A stretch of DNA of 38,655 nt from Idiomarina xiamenensis 10-D-4 (GCF_000299895.1 NZ_AMRG01000020.1:1-38655), one strand, 5' to 3'. Shown: positions 1-9,872, counted from the first letter of the stretch. The notes: generated by a model from the sequence alone, not told the origin. Numbers and translations are program-made.

Positions 1-31
1 GCGGTGTCCTAGGCCTCTAGACGAAGGGGAC
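1..31 (-). tRNA. tRNA-Glu, 5' part only (cut by the window edge)
   Basis: The 31 bases equal the first part (acceptor 5' strand and D arm, into the anticodon stem) of the complete tRNA-Glu copies at 65-140 and 175-250. It is the third and most downstream visible copy of a tandem minus-strand array; the array may continue outside the window. Confidence 0.93.
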
Positions 32-64
32 ACAGGACAATGGCGATATCAATAACGACAATAG

Positions 65-140
65 TGGCGTCCCCTAGGGGATTCGAACCCCTGTTACCGC
101 CGTGAAAGGGCGGTGTCCTAGGCCTCTAGACGAAGGGGAC
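65..140 (-). tRNA. tRNA-Glu (anticodon TTC)
   Basis: Read on the minus strand, 76 bases including an encoded CCA fold as a cloverleaf. The acceptor stem GTCCCCT/AGGGGAC pairs fully, the anticodon loop is CTTTCAC with TTC, the T arm contains GGTTCGAATCC, and the discriminator is G. It is identical to the copy at 175-250, with a 34-base spacer. Glu-TTC reads both glutamate codons after wobble modification. Confidence 0.97.
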
Positions 141-174
141 GCAACATATTGCAATTCATTACCGCTGATTTGAT

Positions 175-250
175 TGGCGTCCCCTAGGGGATTCGAACCC
201 CTGTTACCGCCGTGAAAGGGCGGTGTCCTAGGCCTCTAGACGAAGGGGAC
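175..250 (-). tRNA. tRNA-Glu (anticodon TTC)
   Basis: Identical in all 76 positions, CCA included, to the copy at 65-140. It lies 34 bases downstream of tRNA-Ala on the same strand, so Ala-Glu-Glu-Glu probably form one precursor transcript started by the promoter at 398-427. Confidence 0.97.
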
Positions 251-284
251 GCACGATAATCAAATCTTGCTGAACAAGAAAAAT

Positions 285-360
<76 letters not shown>

Positions 361-397
361 ACACCTGCAGTACCAGACTGCCTTGACAGCGGGGCGC

Positions 398-427
398 ATT
401 CTAGTGCGCCGAGCGTCTTGGTGTCAA
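398..427 (-). promoter_or_regulatory. Sigma-70 promoter of the tRNA-Ala/Glu array
   Basis: On the minus strand a perfect TTGACA (427-422) is followed after 18 bases by TAGAAT (403-398) and then by GCGCCCCGC. A GC-rich stretch right after the -10 box is the usual discriminator of stable-RNA promoters under stringent control (general knowledge). The -10 box sits inside an inverted repeat GGCGCA/TGCGCC. Confidence 0.8.
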
Positions 428-550
428 TAGTTTTTTTAATGACCCGCAACTGACTGCCCATTTTTACAGCATACTGTTGATTTTACCAGCAAAAGCGACA
501 ATTTATGAGCAATTGTCCAGCGCATCAATAGCGCCCTTGGCAAGCCTAAC

Positions 551-1186
551 TTAATCGGTGCCGAAGTGATAAATCTGCTCCACATCAGCACTATCAGAAA
601 TCGATACCTGCATATCGCTGACTAAGCCGTCATCTAAACTGTAAACCCAACCATGGATGTGTAATGGCTGACCAATACGCCAAGCCTCCTGCACCATGTT
701 GGTTTTGGCCAAATTTTTAACTTGCTCAATCACGTTTAATTCGCACATACGGTCGATACGCGCGTGCTCGTCGAGCTGCTCCAGCTCTGCTTTATGGCGA
801 TGATAAATATCTCTAATCGGGTACAGCCAATGGTCAACTAAACCGTGTGACTTTGATTCGATGGCGGCTTTCACACCGCCACAACCGTAATGGCCAACCA
901 CTAAGATATGTTTCACCTTAAGCAGTTGAATGGCATATTGAATCACCGATAAGCAATTAAAATCCGTCTGAATCACTTGATTAGCGACATTGCGGTGCAC
1001 AAATAATTCACCAGGTGCCATACCCACCACCTGATTCGCCGGCACGCGACTATCCGAACAACCAATCCATAAATACTGAGGCTGCTGCTGTTCCACTAAG
1101 CGTTTGAAAAACTGTGGATCTTGAGCCACCAGCTTTTCTGCCCAGGCACGATTTTTGGCGAGTAACTGCTTCAGCTGATGAGGCAT
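551..1186 (-). CDS. can: Beta-class carbonic anhydrase
   Basis: Cytoplasmic zinc enzyme interconverting CO2 and bicarbonate, which supplies bicarbonate to biotin-dependent carboxylases and nucleotide synthesis. The 211-residue product has the beta-CA signature: CSDSR with Cys43, Asp45 and Arg47, and HYGCGG with His99 and Cys102. These give the zinc ligands Cys43, His99 and Cys102 and the Asp/Arg dyad. Length is close to the E. coli Can protein (220). The ATG is preceded by GGGAGAG at a suitable distance. The gene begins 31 bases after the end of gltX on the same strand with no terminator between, so the two are probably cotranscribed. No anomaly seen. Confidence 0.95.
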   Translation of the reverse strand: MPHQLKQLLAKNRAWAEKLVAQDPQFFKRLVEQQQPQYLWIGCSDSRVPANQVVGMAPGELFVHRNVANQVIQTDFNCLSVIQYAIQLLKVKHILVVGHYGCGGVKAAIESKSHGLVDHWLYPIRDIYHRHKAELEQLDEHARIDRMCELNVIEQVKNLAKTNMVQEAWRIGQPLHIHGWVYSLDDGLVSDMQVSISDSADVEQIYHFGTD

Positions 1187-1217
1187 CTACGACTCTCCCT
1201 GTCGCTCTTCAGCAGCG

Positions 1218-2630
1218 CTACTGCGCCGCTGCTTCACGTTCAGCGATAAAGGCCAAGGCCCGTTCAATACGTTGCTGTACCTGAGTCGGTGTCAGTAACG
1301 CTAAAGTCACATCTAACGACGGCGAATTACCGCCGCCAGTAACAGCAACGCGCAACGGCATACCCACTTTGCCCATACCTACGTCTAATTCATCGGCACT
1401 GGCCTGAATTGCCTGCTGAATCGAATCAGCCTGCCACTCTTCGAGTGCGGCTAAGCGCTTGGCGACTGTCTGTAAGGGCGCTTTAGCCACCGGGCGTAAG
1501 TGTTTTTTCGCAGCGGTTTCGTCAAATTGCTCATAATCTTGATAAAAGTATTGGCTCAACTGCGCCATCTCTTTTAACGTTTTGACTCGCTCAGCTTGGA
1601 TCTTAACAATGTCAGCACACGCTGGCCCTTGCTGGGTATCGACGCCTAGCGCATCAAACTGCGCTTGTAGCGCCTGCCCGACTTCATCCGCCGGTAACGT
1701 TTTCATATAGTGCTGATTGAGCCAGTTTAATTTATCGGTATTAAACGCCGAGGCCGCTTTGTTGACATCTTCGAGCTTAAACAAGCGTACCATTTCTTCA
1801 CGACTAAACACCTCTTGGTCGCCGTGAGACCAACCCAAACGAACCAAATAATTCAGCACTGCCTGCGGTAAGTAACCGTCGTCACGATACTGGGTAACGC
1901 TGACCGCGCCATGGCGTTTGGATAATTTTTTGCCGTCGTCGCCAAGGATCATCGACACATGCGCATACTCAGGTACTGGCGCCGCCAACGCTTGCAGAAT
2001 ATTGATCTGGCGGGGGGTGTTATTGATGTGATCTTCACCACGTACGACGTGGGTGATACCCATCTCCCAATCATCAATGACCACACAGAAGTTATAGGTT
2101 GGTGTACCGTCACTACGGCAAATGATCAAATCGTCCAGTTCGCTGTTAGCAAACTCGATACGGCCACGAATATGGTCGTTAAACACCACCGAGCCCTGCT
2201 CTGGGTTACGAAAGCGAACCACATAGCTATCGCCGCCAGCATCTGGGTTATCGCGGCAATGGCCGTCATAGCGAGGTTTTTCGCCGCGCGCCATCTGTTC
2301 TTCGCGCATCTTTTCTAAGCGCTCGGTCGAGCAATAACATTTGTAGGCCTTATCTTCGGCCAGCAATTGTTCAACAAATTGTTGATAACGCGGAAATCGG
2401 TGAGTCTGGTAAACCGGCTGTTCGTCCCAGTTTAACCCCAGCCATTGCATGCCATCAAAAATCGCATCTATTGCCGCTTGTGTCGAACGTTCACGGTCGG
2501 TGTCTTCAATGCGTAACACAAATTTTCCGCCGTGGGCTTTGGCAACTAACCAAGAGTATAAAGCGGTGCGCGCTCCACCAACATGTAAGTAACCGGTCGG
2601 GCTAGGGGCAAAACGAGTGACAACAGACAT
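1218..2630 (-). CDS. gltX: Glutamate-tRNA ligase
   Basis: Class I aminoacyl-tRNA synthetase that charges tRNA-Glu with glutamate using ATP. The 470-residue protein starts [13 protein letters not shown]. The HIGH-type motif (TGYLHVGG) is at residues 12-19 and the KMSKS-type motif (KLSKR) at 235-239. A possible zinc site is formed by Cys98, Cys100 and Cys125. The reading frame stays open upstream to about 2936, but that part runs antisense-like through two tRNA-Val genes and matches no synthetase sequence, so the start at 2630 is chosen; its ribosome site (GGAGA) is about 12 bases away. It lies downstream of tRNA-Val genes with no obvious terminator, and only about 860 bases from a tRNA-Glu array, its own substrate. 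Confidence 0.97.
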   Translation of the reverse strand: MSVVTRFAPSPTGYLHVGGARTALYSWLVAKAHGGKFVLRIEDTDRERSTQAAIDAIFDGMQWLGLNWDEQPVYQTHRFPRYQQFVEQLLAEDKAYKCYCSTERLEKMREEQMARGEKPRYDGHCRDNPDAGGDSYVVRFRNPEQGSVVFNDHIRGRIEFANSELDDLIICRSDGTPTYNFCVVIDDWEMGITHVVRGEDHINNTPRQINILQALAAPVPEYAHVSMILGDDGKKLSKRHGAVSVTQYRDDGYLPQAVLNYLVRLGWSHGDQEVFSREEMVRLFKLEDVNKAASAFNTDKLNWLNQHYMKTLPADEVGQALQAQFDALGVDTQQGPACADIVKIQAERVKTLKEMAQLSQYFYQDYEQFDETAAKKHLRPVAKAPLQTVAKRLAALEEWQADSIQQAIQASADELDVGMGKVGMPLRVAVTGGGNSPSLDVTLALLTPTQVQQRIERALAFIAEREAAAQ

Positions 2631-2772
2631 AGCTTGGGTGTATCTCCGATCTAAACTGCAGACAAAAAAGGATAAACAGTTTAGCAGGGACGTGCCGGGC
2701 TTGCTAGCATTCTGGCTTGCTACGAATGATGCAAATAAGCGACTAGAAACGATGGATACAAGGATAAAAGAT

Positions 2773-2848
2773 TGGTGGATGGTACTGGGCTTGAACCAGT
2801 GACCCCCGCCTTGTAAGGGCGGTGCTCTCCCAACTGAGCTAACCATCC
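2773..2848 (-). tRNA. tRNA-Val (anticodon TAC)
   Basis: A 76-base cloverleaf with encoded CCA. The acceptor stem GGATGGT/ACCATCC pairs fully, the discriminator is A, and the anticodon loop CTTACAA gives TAC. It is identical to the copy at 2876-2951. It lies 142 bases upstream of gltX; no terminator is visible between them. Confidence 0.97.
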
Positions 2849-2875
2849 ACAAAAGAGGATAATACGGTAAAAAAT

Positions 2876-2951
2876 TGGTGGATGGTACTGGGCTTGAACC
2901 AGTGACCCCCGCCTTGTAAGGGCGGTGCTCTCCCAACTGAGCTAACCATCC
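2876..2951 (-). tRNA. tRNA-Val (anticodon TAC)
   Basis: Same 76-base sequence as the copy at 2773-2848, separated from it by 27 bases. It is the promoter-proximal member of the pair, behind the strong promoter at 2997-3024. tRNA-Val genes beside gltX are also found in E. coli, though there in divergent orientation. Confidence 0.97.
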
Positions 2952-2996
2952 ACGTGCCGTTGCAGCGATGATAATTTGCTGCGCTTGCGGGGCGGT

Positions 2997-3024
2997 ATTA
3001 TAGGGAGCTTTGCCAACCTGTCAA
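2997..3024 (-). promoter_or_regulatory. Sigma-70 promoter of the tRNA-Val pair (and perhaps gltX-can)
   Basis: On the minus strand consensus TTGACA (3024-3019) and consensus TATAAT (3002-2997) are 16 bases apart, followed by ACCGCCCCGC, a GC-rich discriminator typical of stable-RNA promoters. Both hexamers are perfect matches. Confidence 0.85.
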
Positions 3025-3105
3025 ATAAAAATATCGGAATTTGTATCGTTTGCTGGCTTTTTCGTCAAATCGACCGAATTATAAACGAATATCACCCCTA
3101 GGCGG

Positions 3106-3582
3106 CTATTGCCCTTCCCCACGCGCCAAAATTTCTCGGTAACGGCGCCAATGTCGTGACTTCGCTAAAAACCAAGGAGCCCAACACCAAATCGCGATTA
3201 ATGCGGCTTTGGTATAGGAGAATTGCGGCCAATGAGCGTGTACGACGCTGGCCAGCAAACAACCATCAACAAGCCAGGATAGCCATAACGCCGGCCCAGC
3301 GAAACGCCACAACCAACTGCGTTGCAACAACCACGGTTTATGCTGAAGACAAGTTAATATCAGTACATACATGGTTGGCAAGCCGACTAACAGGGTTAAC
3401 ACAAATTGTTCACGGCTCTGATAAAAATAGCCCAGTAATAAGCTACGGTCATCACCAAACGTGAGTGAAATGATCCATGCTAGATAACCGCGCAAGAAAA
3501 ATGCAAACAGCAATAAAATACCTAACGGCAAGCGTAAACGCCCTTCGCCATCAATGTAATACTCGTCACCCTGTCGCAGCAT
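3106..3582 (-). CDS. Putative DUF2919-family inner-membrane protein
   Basis: The 158-residue protein has about four hydrophobic segments (roughly residues 17-42, 55-80, 90-115 and 120-140) and a basic tail, so an inner-membrane location is likely. The opening YYIDGEGRLRLP resembles the start of the DUF2919 (YfeZ) family as I remember it; function unknown. The ATG is preceded by AGGA at good spacing. It reads toward the tRNA-Val promoter and is divergent from the glutathione transferase gene. I cannot confirm the family without a profile search. Confidence 0.65.
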   Translation of the reverse strand: MLRQGDEYYIDGEGRLRLPLGILLLFAFFLRGYLAWIISLTFGDDRSLLLGYFYQSREQFVLTLLVGLPTMYVLILTCLQHKPWLLQRSWLWRFAGPALWLSWLVDGCLLASVVHAHWPQFSYTKAALIAIWCWAPWFLAKSRHWRRYREILARGEGQ

Positions 3583-3725
3583 GTTTTTCCTAGTCCACAG
3601 CTATCAGCAGCGGCTATAGTAGCGAAACACCGATGACAAACCAATATTGATCGAAAATGAGATTTGTCACTTAATAATAAGCAACCTAAGCAAGCCGTCT
3701 CACACCTTAATCAGAGGATGTCGTC

Positions 3726-4412
3726 ATGTACGATTTATATTATTTTCCAACACCCAATGGCCATAAAGTGACCCTGTTACTAGAAGAGTGTGAATTGCCC
3801 TACCAGATTCATACCGTCGATATCACTGCCGGTGACCAATTCGAAGCAGACTTTTTACGCATCAGTCCAAACAATAAAATGCCCGCTCTGGTTGACCAAA
3901 AACCCAGCGACGGCGGCAAACCATTGGCCTTATTTGAATCGGGAGAAATTCTATTTTATCTGGCTGAAAAACACGGCCGTTTCTTAGCGCCAGAGTTACG
4001 CTTAAGACACCAAACCATGCAGTGGCTGTTTTGGCAAATGGGCGGTTTAGGGCCGATGTTAGGACAGAACCATCACTTCAATCAGTATGCGCCAGAGCCC
4101 ATTGAATACGCGCAACAACGCTATATCAAAGAATCTAAGCGATTATACAAAGTGCTGGATAAACAATTACAAGGACGAGACTTTATTGTCGGCGAGTACT
4201 CAATTGCAGACATGGCCAGCCACCCGTGGTGTAAAGGCCATGCGAAGCAGCAAATCGATATCGACCAGTATCCCAATGTCAAAGCCTGGCTAGCACGCAT
4301 TGATGAGCGCCCTGCCAGCCAACGCGCATACGCGCTAGCTGACAACTACAATCGCAGTAGCGAACTCAGTGACCAAGCGCGCCACAATATGTTCCAGCGC
4401 GAGGCCGACTAA
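3726..4412 (+). CDS. yfcG: YfcG-type (Nu-class) glutathione transferase / disulfide-bond oxidoreductase
   Basis: Cytoplasmic thioredoxin-fold enzyme. E. coli YfcG reduces small disulfides using glutathione and has weak transferase activity. The 228-residue protein opens [16 protein letters not shown], with the Thr9 and Asn11 that take the place of the usual Tyr/Ser/Cys. It carries the characteristic [11 protein letters not shown] (about residues 48-58), FESGEI (about 70-75) and the helical-domain stretch [20 protein letters not shown]. The match to E. coli YfcG along its length is strong from memory. AGAGGA precedes the ATG. The stop overlaps the end of convergent uvrB by three to four bases, so no separate terminator fits there. 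Confidence 0.93.
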   Translation: MYDLYYFPTPNGHKVTLLLEECELPYQIHTVDITAGDQFEADFLRISPNNKMPALVDQKPSDGGKPLALFESGEILFYLAEKHGRFLAPELRLRHQTMQWLFWQMGGLGPMLGQNHHFNQYAPEPIEYAQQRYIKESKRLYKVLDKQLQGRDFIVGEYSIADMASHPWCKGHAKQQIDIDQYPNVKAWLARIDERPASQRAYALADNYNRSSELSDQARHNMFQREAD

Positions 4413-6430
4413 CCCGCACGCTTCAGTTGTTCGCGCAGTTGCACGATCTGATCGCGTAGCTGCGCCGCCTTTTCGAACTCCAGGTTTTGCGCAGCATTGT
4501 GCATTTCGCGCTCGATAGCGTCGATTTCTTTAAGCAGCGTCTTAGCATCGCGCGGCGTTTGATAAGCGGCATTGGCTTCGGCCACTTCACGTTGCTGCGC
4601 TTTACGTTCACGCGACTTGCGACTGTCGCCCAAATCCATAACATCGGTGATGCGTTTCTTTAATCCCTGCGGAGTAATGCCATGTGCTTCGTTAAAGGCG
4701 ATCTGCTTTTGCCGACGGCGGTCGGTTTCATCAATCGCTCGCTGCATCGAACCGGTGATGGTATCAGCATACAAAATCGCTTTACCATTGACGTTACGCG
4801 CGGCCCGACCAATGGTCTGAATCAACGAACGGTCAGAGCGCAAGAAGCCCTCTTTGTCGGCGTCCAGTATCGCCACCAATGACACTTCAGGCATGTCCAA
4901 GCCCTCGCGCAGTAAGTTAATGCCTACTAACACGTCAAACTCACCTAACCGCAGGTCACGGATAATTTCCATACGCTCCACGGTATCAATATCGGAATGT
5001 AAGTAGCGCACACGAATACCATGTTCGTCCAAATAATCACTGAGATCCTCAGCCATCTTCTTGGTCAAGGTCGTCACCAGCACACGCTCGTCCAATTCGG
5101 TGCGCGCGCGTACCTCAGACATGACATCATCGACCTGCGAAGCAACGGGACGGATCTCAATCATCGGGTCGACCAAACCGGTGGGTCGCACCACCTGTTC
5201 CACCACTTCACCCGCAGAACGTTCCAATTCATATTTGCCAGGCGTTGCTGAAACATAAATCGTCTGTGGCGCAATGGCTTCAAACTCGTCAAATTTCAAC
5301 GGCCGGTTATCCAACGCTGAGGGCAAACGGAAGCCATATTCAACCAAGTTTTCTTTACGCGAACGATCGCCCTTGTACATCGCCCCAACCTGCGACACTG
5401 TGACATGTGATTCGTCGATGATTAACAAGGCATCTTCGGGCAGATAATCCATCAACGTCGGTGGTGGCTCGCCCGGTGCGCGGCCGGATAAATAACGTGA
5501 GTAGTTTTCGATGCCCGAACAATAACCCAGCTCTAACATCATCTCGATATCAAACTGGGTACGCTGCGTTATGCGTTGCTCTTCAATCAGCTTATTGGCA
5601 TCCAATAACTGCTGCCGACGGGCTTTTAACTCATCTTTAATCGACTCTACCGCCTCGACGATAGTTTCTCGCGGTGTCACATAGTGGGTCTTCGGATAAA
5701 CCGTCGCACGCGCCACATCGGCTTCTAAAATTTGTCCAGTAAGGGGTTCAAACAAACTAATACGATCGATCTCGTCATCGAACATTTCTACTCGAATCGC
5801 TAGTTTCTCGGATTCTGCCGGAAAAATATCGACCACTTCACCACGCACTCGATAAGTACCACGCTCGAACGCTGCATCGTTACGTTTGTACTGTAGTTGT
5901 GCCAAGCGCCGCAACATATCGCGTTGATCAAGAATATCGCCACGCCGTAAATGCAGCATCATCTTCATGTATGATTCAGGATCGCCCAAACCATAAATGG
6001 CCGATACCGACGCCACCAACACCACGTCGCGACGCTCCATTAACGCTTTAGTCGCCGATAGTCGCATTTGTTCAATGTGATCGTTAATCGAGGCGTCTTT
6101 TTCAATAAAGGTATCGGTGGTCGGCACGTAGGCTTCGGGTTGGTAATAGTCATAGTAAGAAACGAAATATTCCACCGCATTGTTGGGAAAGAACTCTTTC
6201 ATTTCGCCGTATAACTGTGCCGCTAGGGTTTTGTTATGAGCCAGAATCAAGGTCGGCCGCTGTGTTTTAGCAATAACGTTGGCCATGGTAAAAGTTTTAC
6301 CCGAACCGGTCACCCCGAGTAGGGTTTGCTGTGCTAACCCCGCATCAATATTGTCGACCAATGCCTCAATGGCTTTGGGCTGATCACCCGCGGGTTGATA
6401 TTGCGATGTCAGTTCGAACTGCTTAGCCAC
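4409..6430 (-). CDS. uvrB: UvrABC system protein B (excinuclease helicase subunit)
   Basis: Damage-verification ATPase of nucleotide excision repair; it is loaded by UvrA and recruits UvrC. The 673-residue length equals that of E. coli UvrB. Walker A GVTGSGKT is at 39-46 (Lys45). The tyrosine-rich beta-hairpin ([12 protein letters not shown]) follows near 92-103, DESH lies in the helicase core, and the [13 protein letters not shown] and QTIGRAARN helicase motifs come later. A C-terminal UVR motif at about 630-665 binds UvrC. The start is GTG at 6430, with GGGGGAG just upstream inside the last codons of the MATE gene. Only 8 bases separate it from that gene, so they are probably cotranscribed. 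I see no LexA box immediately upstream. Confidence 0.98.
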   Translation of the reverse strand: MAKQFELTSQYQPAGDQPKAIEALVDNIDAGLAQQTLLGVTGSGKTFTMANVIAKTQRPTLILAHNKTLAAQLYGEMKEFFPNNAVEYFVSYYDYYQPEAYVPTTDTFIEKDASINDHIEQMRLSATKALMERRDVVLVASVSAIYGLGDPESYMKMMLHLRRGDILDQRDMLRRLAQLQYKRNDAAFERGTYRVRGEVVDIFPAESEKLAIRVEMFDDEIDRISLFEPLTGQILEADVARATVYPKTHYVTPRETIVEAVESIKDELKARRQQLLDANKLIEEQRITQRTQFDIEMMLELGYCSGIENYSRYLSGRAPGEPPPTLMDYLPEDALLIIDESHVTVSQVGAMYKGDRSRKENLVEYGFRLPSALDNRPLKFDEFEAIAPQTIYVSATPGKYELERSAGEVVEQVVRPTGLVDPMIEIRPVASQVDDVMSEVRARTELDERVLVTTLTKKMAEDLSDYLDEHGIRVRYLHSDIDTVERMEIIRDLRLGEFDVLVGINLLREGLDMPEVSLVAILDADKEGFLRSDRSLIQTIGRAARNVNGKAILYADTITGSMQRAIDETDRRRQKQIAFNEAHGITPQGLKKRITDVMDLGDSRKSRERKAQQREVAEANAAYQTPRDAKTLLKEIDAIEREMHNAAQNLEFEKAAQLRDQIVQLREQLKRAG

Positions 6431-6438
6431 GACTCCCC

Positions 6439-7800
6439 CTAACGCGCTGCCTGCTGCGCTAACGTCTGTTTAAGTACTTGGTTAAACCACAGATAGGCAA
6501 TGACCGCGGTTAACAAGTTGGCGATCACGCCACCGACAAACAAACCATGAATATCGGCGATTAAACTGCCCAGATAAGAACAGGGTACGAAAAAAACGAA
6601 TAACCGTATCACGCTCAACCATAAAGCTTTAATCGGCTGATGGATGGCGTTAAAACTCGAGTTGGTAAGAATCACGCAACCCTGTACGCCATAGCCCAAT
6701 GGCATGATGTAAATGAATAGTTTAACAATCTCGTCAACCGCCTGCTCTTGCGAAAATGCCGCCGCAATCGGATCGGCTAACAGTAGCAGCAACACATAAA
6801 TAACCAACTGCAACGCCATAATGGCCGCTAATGCGGTTTTGTATGCTTGTTCGACACGCTGATAGCGACCGGCCCCAACGTTCTGACTGATAAACGGCGG
6901 TAACGACATCGACAACGCTAAAATGAGGATACTGGCCAGCGACTCAATTCGACTACCGACCCCAAAAGCCGCCACTGCGGGCGCGCCGTAAGCGGCGATA
7001 ATTGCCGTCATTACCGCCATTGCTAATGGCGTCAACATGTTAGCACTCGCGGCAGGCAAACCAATACGTAAGATCTGGCGCATCGACGACCATAGCGTGG
7101 TACCCGCTGGTGCTATCCAACTGATCAGTTTTTCCCGCTGTAATAACCACAGCACCAATGCCACACCGACCACCCAAGAGATCAGGCTCGCCAGCGCGGC
7201 GCCTTGCACTCCCATTGCCGGAACTGGCCCCCAACCGAAAATCAAAATGGGATCAAAAATGGCGTTCAAAACACCCCCCGAAGCCATGATCAACGAAGGA
7301 GTTCGAGTATCACCGGAGGCGCGTAACACGGCGTTGCCAATCATCGGTGTCACTAATAACGTGCTGCCGATAAACCAAATCGACATATAATCACGAATCA
7401 ACGGCATCAGCGTCTGGCTGGCGCCGAGTAAGGCAAAAATTGGCGTCATCAACAAATAGCCGAGCAACGACAGCAACGCCACTAATACCGCCGATAGCAC
7501 TAACGCCGCATAGCCGTCGAAGTGAGCCTTCTCACCTTGTTCAGCGCCATAATGGCGCGCAATTACCGCCGACGTACCGATGCCCAAACCGATGCTCAAG
7601 CTGACCACGGTAAAGGTCACCGGAAAAGTAAAACTCACCGCGGCAAGCGGTTCAGTGCCTAGTAGTCCGACAAAAAAAGTGTCCACCACATTAAAACTGA
7701 TCAGGGTTGCGATGCCGAAAATCACGGGCCAAGTCATACGCCATAGCGTTTTGCCGATAGGATCATTAAGTAGGGCTCGCGACGCGACGGCAGCCTTCAT
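6439..7800 (-). CDS. MATE-family multidrug/cation antiporter
   Basis: Inner-membrane exporter of the MATE (NorM/DinF) type, expected to export organic cations in exchange for Na+ or H+. The 453-residue protein has about 12 hydrophobic segments in two similar halves. It opens with [17 protein letters not shown], the usual first-helix region, followed by [20 protein letters not shown], a well-known MATE stretch. Substrate cannot be read from sequence. The ATG is preceded by TGAGG. The gene is divergent from the aspartate aminotransferase gene and lies 8 bases upstream of uvrB; linking an exporter to a repair gene could be chance. Confidence 0.92.
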   Translation of the reverse strand: MKAAVASRALLNDPIGKTLWRMTWPVIFGIATLISFNVVDTFFVGLLGTEPLAAVSFTFPVTFTVVSLSIGLGIGTSAVIARHYGAEQGEKAHFDGYAALVLSAVLVALLSLLGYLLMTPIFALLGASQTLMPLIRDYMSIWFIGSTLLVTPMIGNAVLRASGDTRTPSLIMASGGVLNAIFDPILIFGWGPVPAMGVQGAALASLISWVVGVALVLWLLQREKLISWIAPAGTTLWSSMRQILRIGLPAASANMLTPLAMAVMTAIIAAYGAPAVAAFGVGSRIESLASILILALSMSLPPFISQNVGAGRYQRVEQAYKTALAAIMALQLVIYVLLLLLADPIAAAFSQEQAVDEIVKLFIYIMPLGYGVQGCVILTNSSFNAIHQPIKALWLSVIRLFVFFVPCSYLGSLIADIHGLFVGGVIANLLTAVIAYLWFNQVLKQTLAQQAAR

Positions 7801-7962
7801 GAAAACCTCATTAGCGGGAGAGAAAAAGCGTCGATAGTTTAGCCGATTATCGTGCTAAGTGCTACGCCGCTACTGCGCATTGACGCGTAACAGCAATAGA
7901 CTTTTGACTATAAAAAACGCTATAGTAACGGCTTTCTATCAGGCGCTATATAAGGGGTTTTT

Positions 7963-9150
7963 GTGGATTATCAACTTTCCCAGCGAGTCAACGCGATTCA
8001 ACCGTCGCCAACGCTGGCGGTGACACAAAAAGCAGCGGAATTGCGCGCTGCTGGTCACGATATTATTGGCCTGGGGGTCGGTGAACCTGACTTTGATACC
8101 CCCGAGTTTATTAAAACCGCCGCCAAACAAGCTATCGATGCCGGTAAAACTAAATATACCGCCGTCGATGGTATTAACGAGTTAAAGCAAGCCGTTATTA
8201 ATAAGTTCCAGCGCGATAACGGGCTAACCTTCGACGCTAAGCAAATTATTATTTCGGCAGGTGGTAAGCATAGTATCTTCAACTTGCTGACCGCTTGGTT
8301 AGATGCTGGCGACGAAGTTGTGATCCCGGCACCTTATTGGGTGTCTTATCCGGATATGGTGAAATTGGTCGGTGCCAAGCCGGTCATCGTAAGCGCCGGT
8401 ATTGAGCAACGTTTTAAAATTAGTGCCGAACAACTCGAGCAAGCCATCACCCCACGCACTAAATTACTGTTCTTAAACAGCCCATCGAATCCTAGTGGTA
8501 CGGCCTACACTGCCGACGAACTCAAAGCGTTAGCCGAAGTATTACGTCGTCATCCGCAAGTCTTGGTTGCTTCCGACGATATGTATGAACATATTTTGTG
8601 GCAACCCAACAGCTTTGCCAATCTAGCAATGGTCGCTCCTGACCTACTCGAGCGCATCGTGATTTTATCTGGAGTCTCTAAGGCCTATGCCATGACAGGC
8701 TGGCGGATCGGCTATGCTGCGGGGCCAACGGCGTTAATTAAAGCCATGGTAAAAGTGCAGTCGCAAAGCACCTCGAACCCCTGCAGCATAAGCCAATACG
8801 CTGCAGCGGCTGCGTTAGAGGGTGACCAAAGTTGTATCGATGAGATGTTGCAAGCATTTAAACAACGGCATGACTACTTGGTTGAGGCCTTGAACGCGAT
8901 TGATGGTGTTGCCTGCATTGCCGGCGATGGCACCTTTTATACTTTCGCTGACATTCGCAGTTTGATTAAGAAAGCAGACGCCAGCGATGATATCGCGCTC
9001 TGTGAACGACTCTTAACAGACGCTAAAGTGGCTTTAGTACCGGGCAGTGCTTTTGGTGCGCCAGGCTACTGCCGATTATCATTTGCGACCGATTTAGAAA
9101 CATTAAAGCAAGCGGTTGCGCGGATTAAAGCGTTCTCAGAAAGCCTTTAA
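7963..9150 (+). CDS. aatA: Pyridoxal-phosphate aspartate aminotransferase (class I)
   Basis: Cytoplasmic enzyme transferring the amino group between aspartate and 2-oxoglutarate. The 395-residue protein has GVGEPDFDTP near residue 38, the SNPSGT loop at 175-180, and the PLP lysine Lys240 in SGVSKAYAMTGWRIGY. The carboxylate-binding arginine is in PGYCRLSFA near 370. It belongs to the bacterial Ib-type group rather than the E. coli AspC type. The start is GTG at 7963 with AAGGGG seven bases upstream. In Pseudomonas aeruginosa a homologue also lies next to uvrB, which supports the assignment. A strong terminator follows at 9182-9214. Related transaminases (for example with prephenate as substrate) cannot be excluded. 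Confidence 0.93.
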   Translation: MDYQLSQRVNAIQPSPTLAVTQKAAELRAAGHDIIGLGVGEPDFDTPEFIKTAAKQAIDAGKTKYTAVDGINELKQAVINKFQRDNGLTFDAKQIIISAGGKHSIFNLLTAWLDAGDEVVIPAPYWVSYPDMVKLVGAKPVIVSAGIEQRFKISAEQLEQAITPRTKLLFLNSPSNPSGTAYTADELKALAEVLRRHPQVLVASDDMYEHILWQPNSFANLAMVAPDLLERIVILSGVSKAYAMTGWRIGYAAGPTALIKAMVKVQSQSTSNPCSISQYAAAAALEGDQSCIDEMLQAFKQRHDYLVEALNAIDGVACIAGDGTFYTFADIRSLIKKADASDDIALCERLLTDAKVALVPGSAFGAPGYCRLSFATDLETLKQAVARIKAFSESL

Positions 9151-9181
9151 ATAGGCACTAAAAGCTCTACAAATAAGCATT

Positions 9182-9214
9182 ACGCCGGTAATTCTAGTAA
9201 TTGCCGGCGTTTTT
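9182..9214 (+). terminator. Rho-independent terminator of the aminotransferase gene
   Basis: ACGCCGGTAATT (9182-9193) pairs with AATTGCCGGCGT (9199-9210) as a 12-pair stem with one G-U pair and a 5-base loop, followed by a run of T. Confidence 0.93.
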
Positions 9215-9294
9215 ATATGTTAACTAGGCCAAAAAAGCGTTTGCTTAGATCGACGATAGAAAAAATCAGGCTGTGACAAAGTTGTTGCGGTTTT

Positions 9295-9503
9295 TTAACC
9301 ACTTGATTATTTAGCCTCACAATCGTTCAAACTTTGATCAACAAACGCAACTCACTGATTTAAGGTTTGTCAATAGATTTGCGACCAGAAAACCAGCAAA
9401 TCAATCAAGAAATACACAACCTGCTGATTCTTCGAACAATCTACCGACAACGCCGTTAGTAACGATTAGTTTTTTCTATAAAAATATTAACCAACTGATT
9501 ATT
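9295..9503. repeat. Pair of 17-bp imperfect direct repeats
   Basis: TTAACCACTTGATTATT at 9295-9311 and TTAACCAACTGATTATT at 9487-9503 agree at 15 of 17 positions, 192 bp apart. The core CTGATT recurs at 9355-9360 and 9424-9429. They lie on the AT-rich left side of the DnaA-box cluster and could be binding sites for an unknown protein. Confidence 0.5.
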
Positions 9504-9597
9504 AAAGAAATATTTTCGGTTAGCGATTTTTTGTTCAACCTTAAAATTTACCGCTAAAGCCCGTCAATACTCGTCATTAACAGAGTTGACCACAGGG

Positions 9598-9667
9598 TTA
9601 TCCACAGAATCCGTGGATAAGATCGGCTAGCCTACAACTGTCGTGGCTTAGCGCTTGCTGTGGATAA
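9598..9667. promoter_or_regulatory. Cluster of three DnaA-box matches
   Basis: TTATCCACA, the strongest DnaA nonamer, occurs on the plus strand at 9598-9606 and on the minus strand at 9659-9667. A one-mismatch copy, TTATCCACG, is on the minus strand at 9612-9620. The first two face each other as an inverted repeat TTATCCAC/GTGGATAA with a 7-base centre. No gene lies within it. Such intergenic clusters act in E. coli as DnaA-titrating (datA) or DnaA-reactivating (DARS) loci or in oriC; which, if any, applies here is not known. Confidence 0.6.
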
Positions 9668-9872
9668 TTGCGAATGAATACGAACATAACAAAAGAGATA
9701 GATGTAAACCACTTTAACGCTTGACACCTGCTAATTTACGGATTAGTTAGGCTTTTTAGCGCCAAACGCCATAACCGGCATCATTTTATCGTCATAATTG
9801 GTTTAAATAACAACAACTCGAGCACTTTTTCGACAACCGCGTTAAAAAGCGATAAAAACCGCGCCTAGACTG

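Larger units (their letters stand above)
9215..9872. other. About 660-bp AT-rich stretch without genes
   Basis: No credible reading frame or RNA gene is visible between the aminotransferase terminator and the tRNA-Asn promoter. The stretch has repeated A and T tracts (9231-9236, 9259-9264, 9291-9296, 9470-9475, 9526-9532), a 17-bp imperfect direct repeat (9295-9311 and 9487-9503), and three DnaA-box-like nonamers between 9598 and 9667. This composition suggests protein-binding DNA rather than spacer, but function is inferred only. Confidence 0.6.

Noticed and set aside
2649-2700. Terminator between tRNA-Val and gltX
   Set aside because: TAAACTG and CAGTTTA form a 7-base inverted repeat, but the loop is long and no T run follows on the minus strand.
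2631-2936. N-terminal extension of the gltX reading frame
   Set aside because: It runs through both tRNA-Val genes and gives sequence unlike any glutamate-tRNA ligase; the conserved start is at 2630.
9215-9872. Standard chromosomal oriC
   Set aside because: DnaA boxes are present, but no dnaA, gidA, mioC or parAB neighbours and few GATC sites; kept only as a DnaA-box locus.
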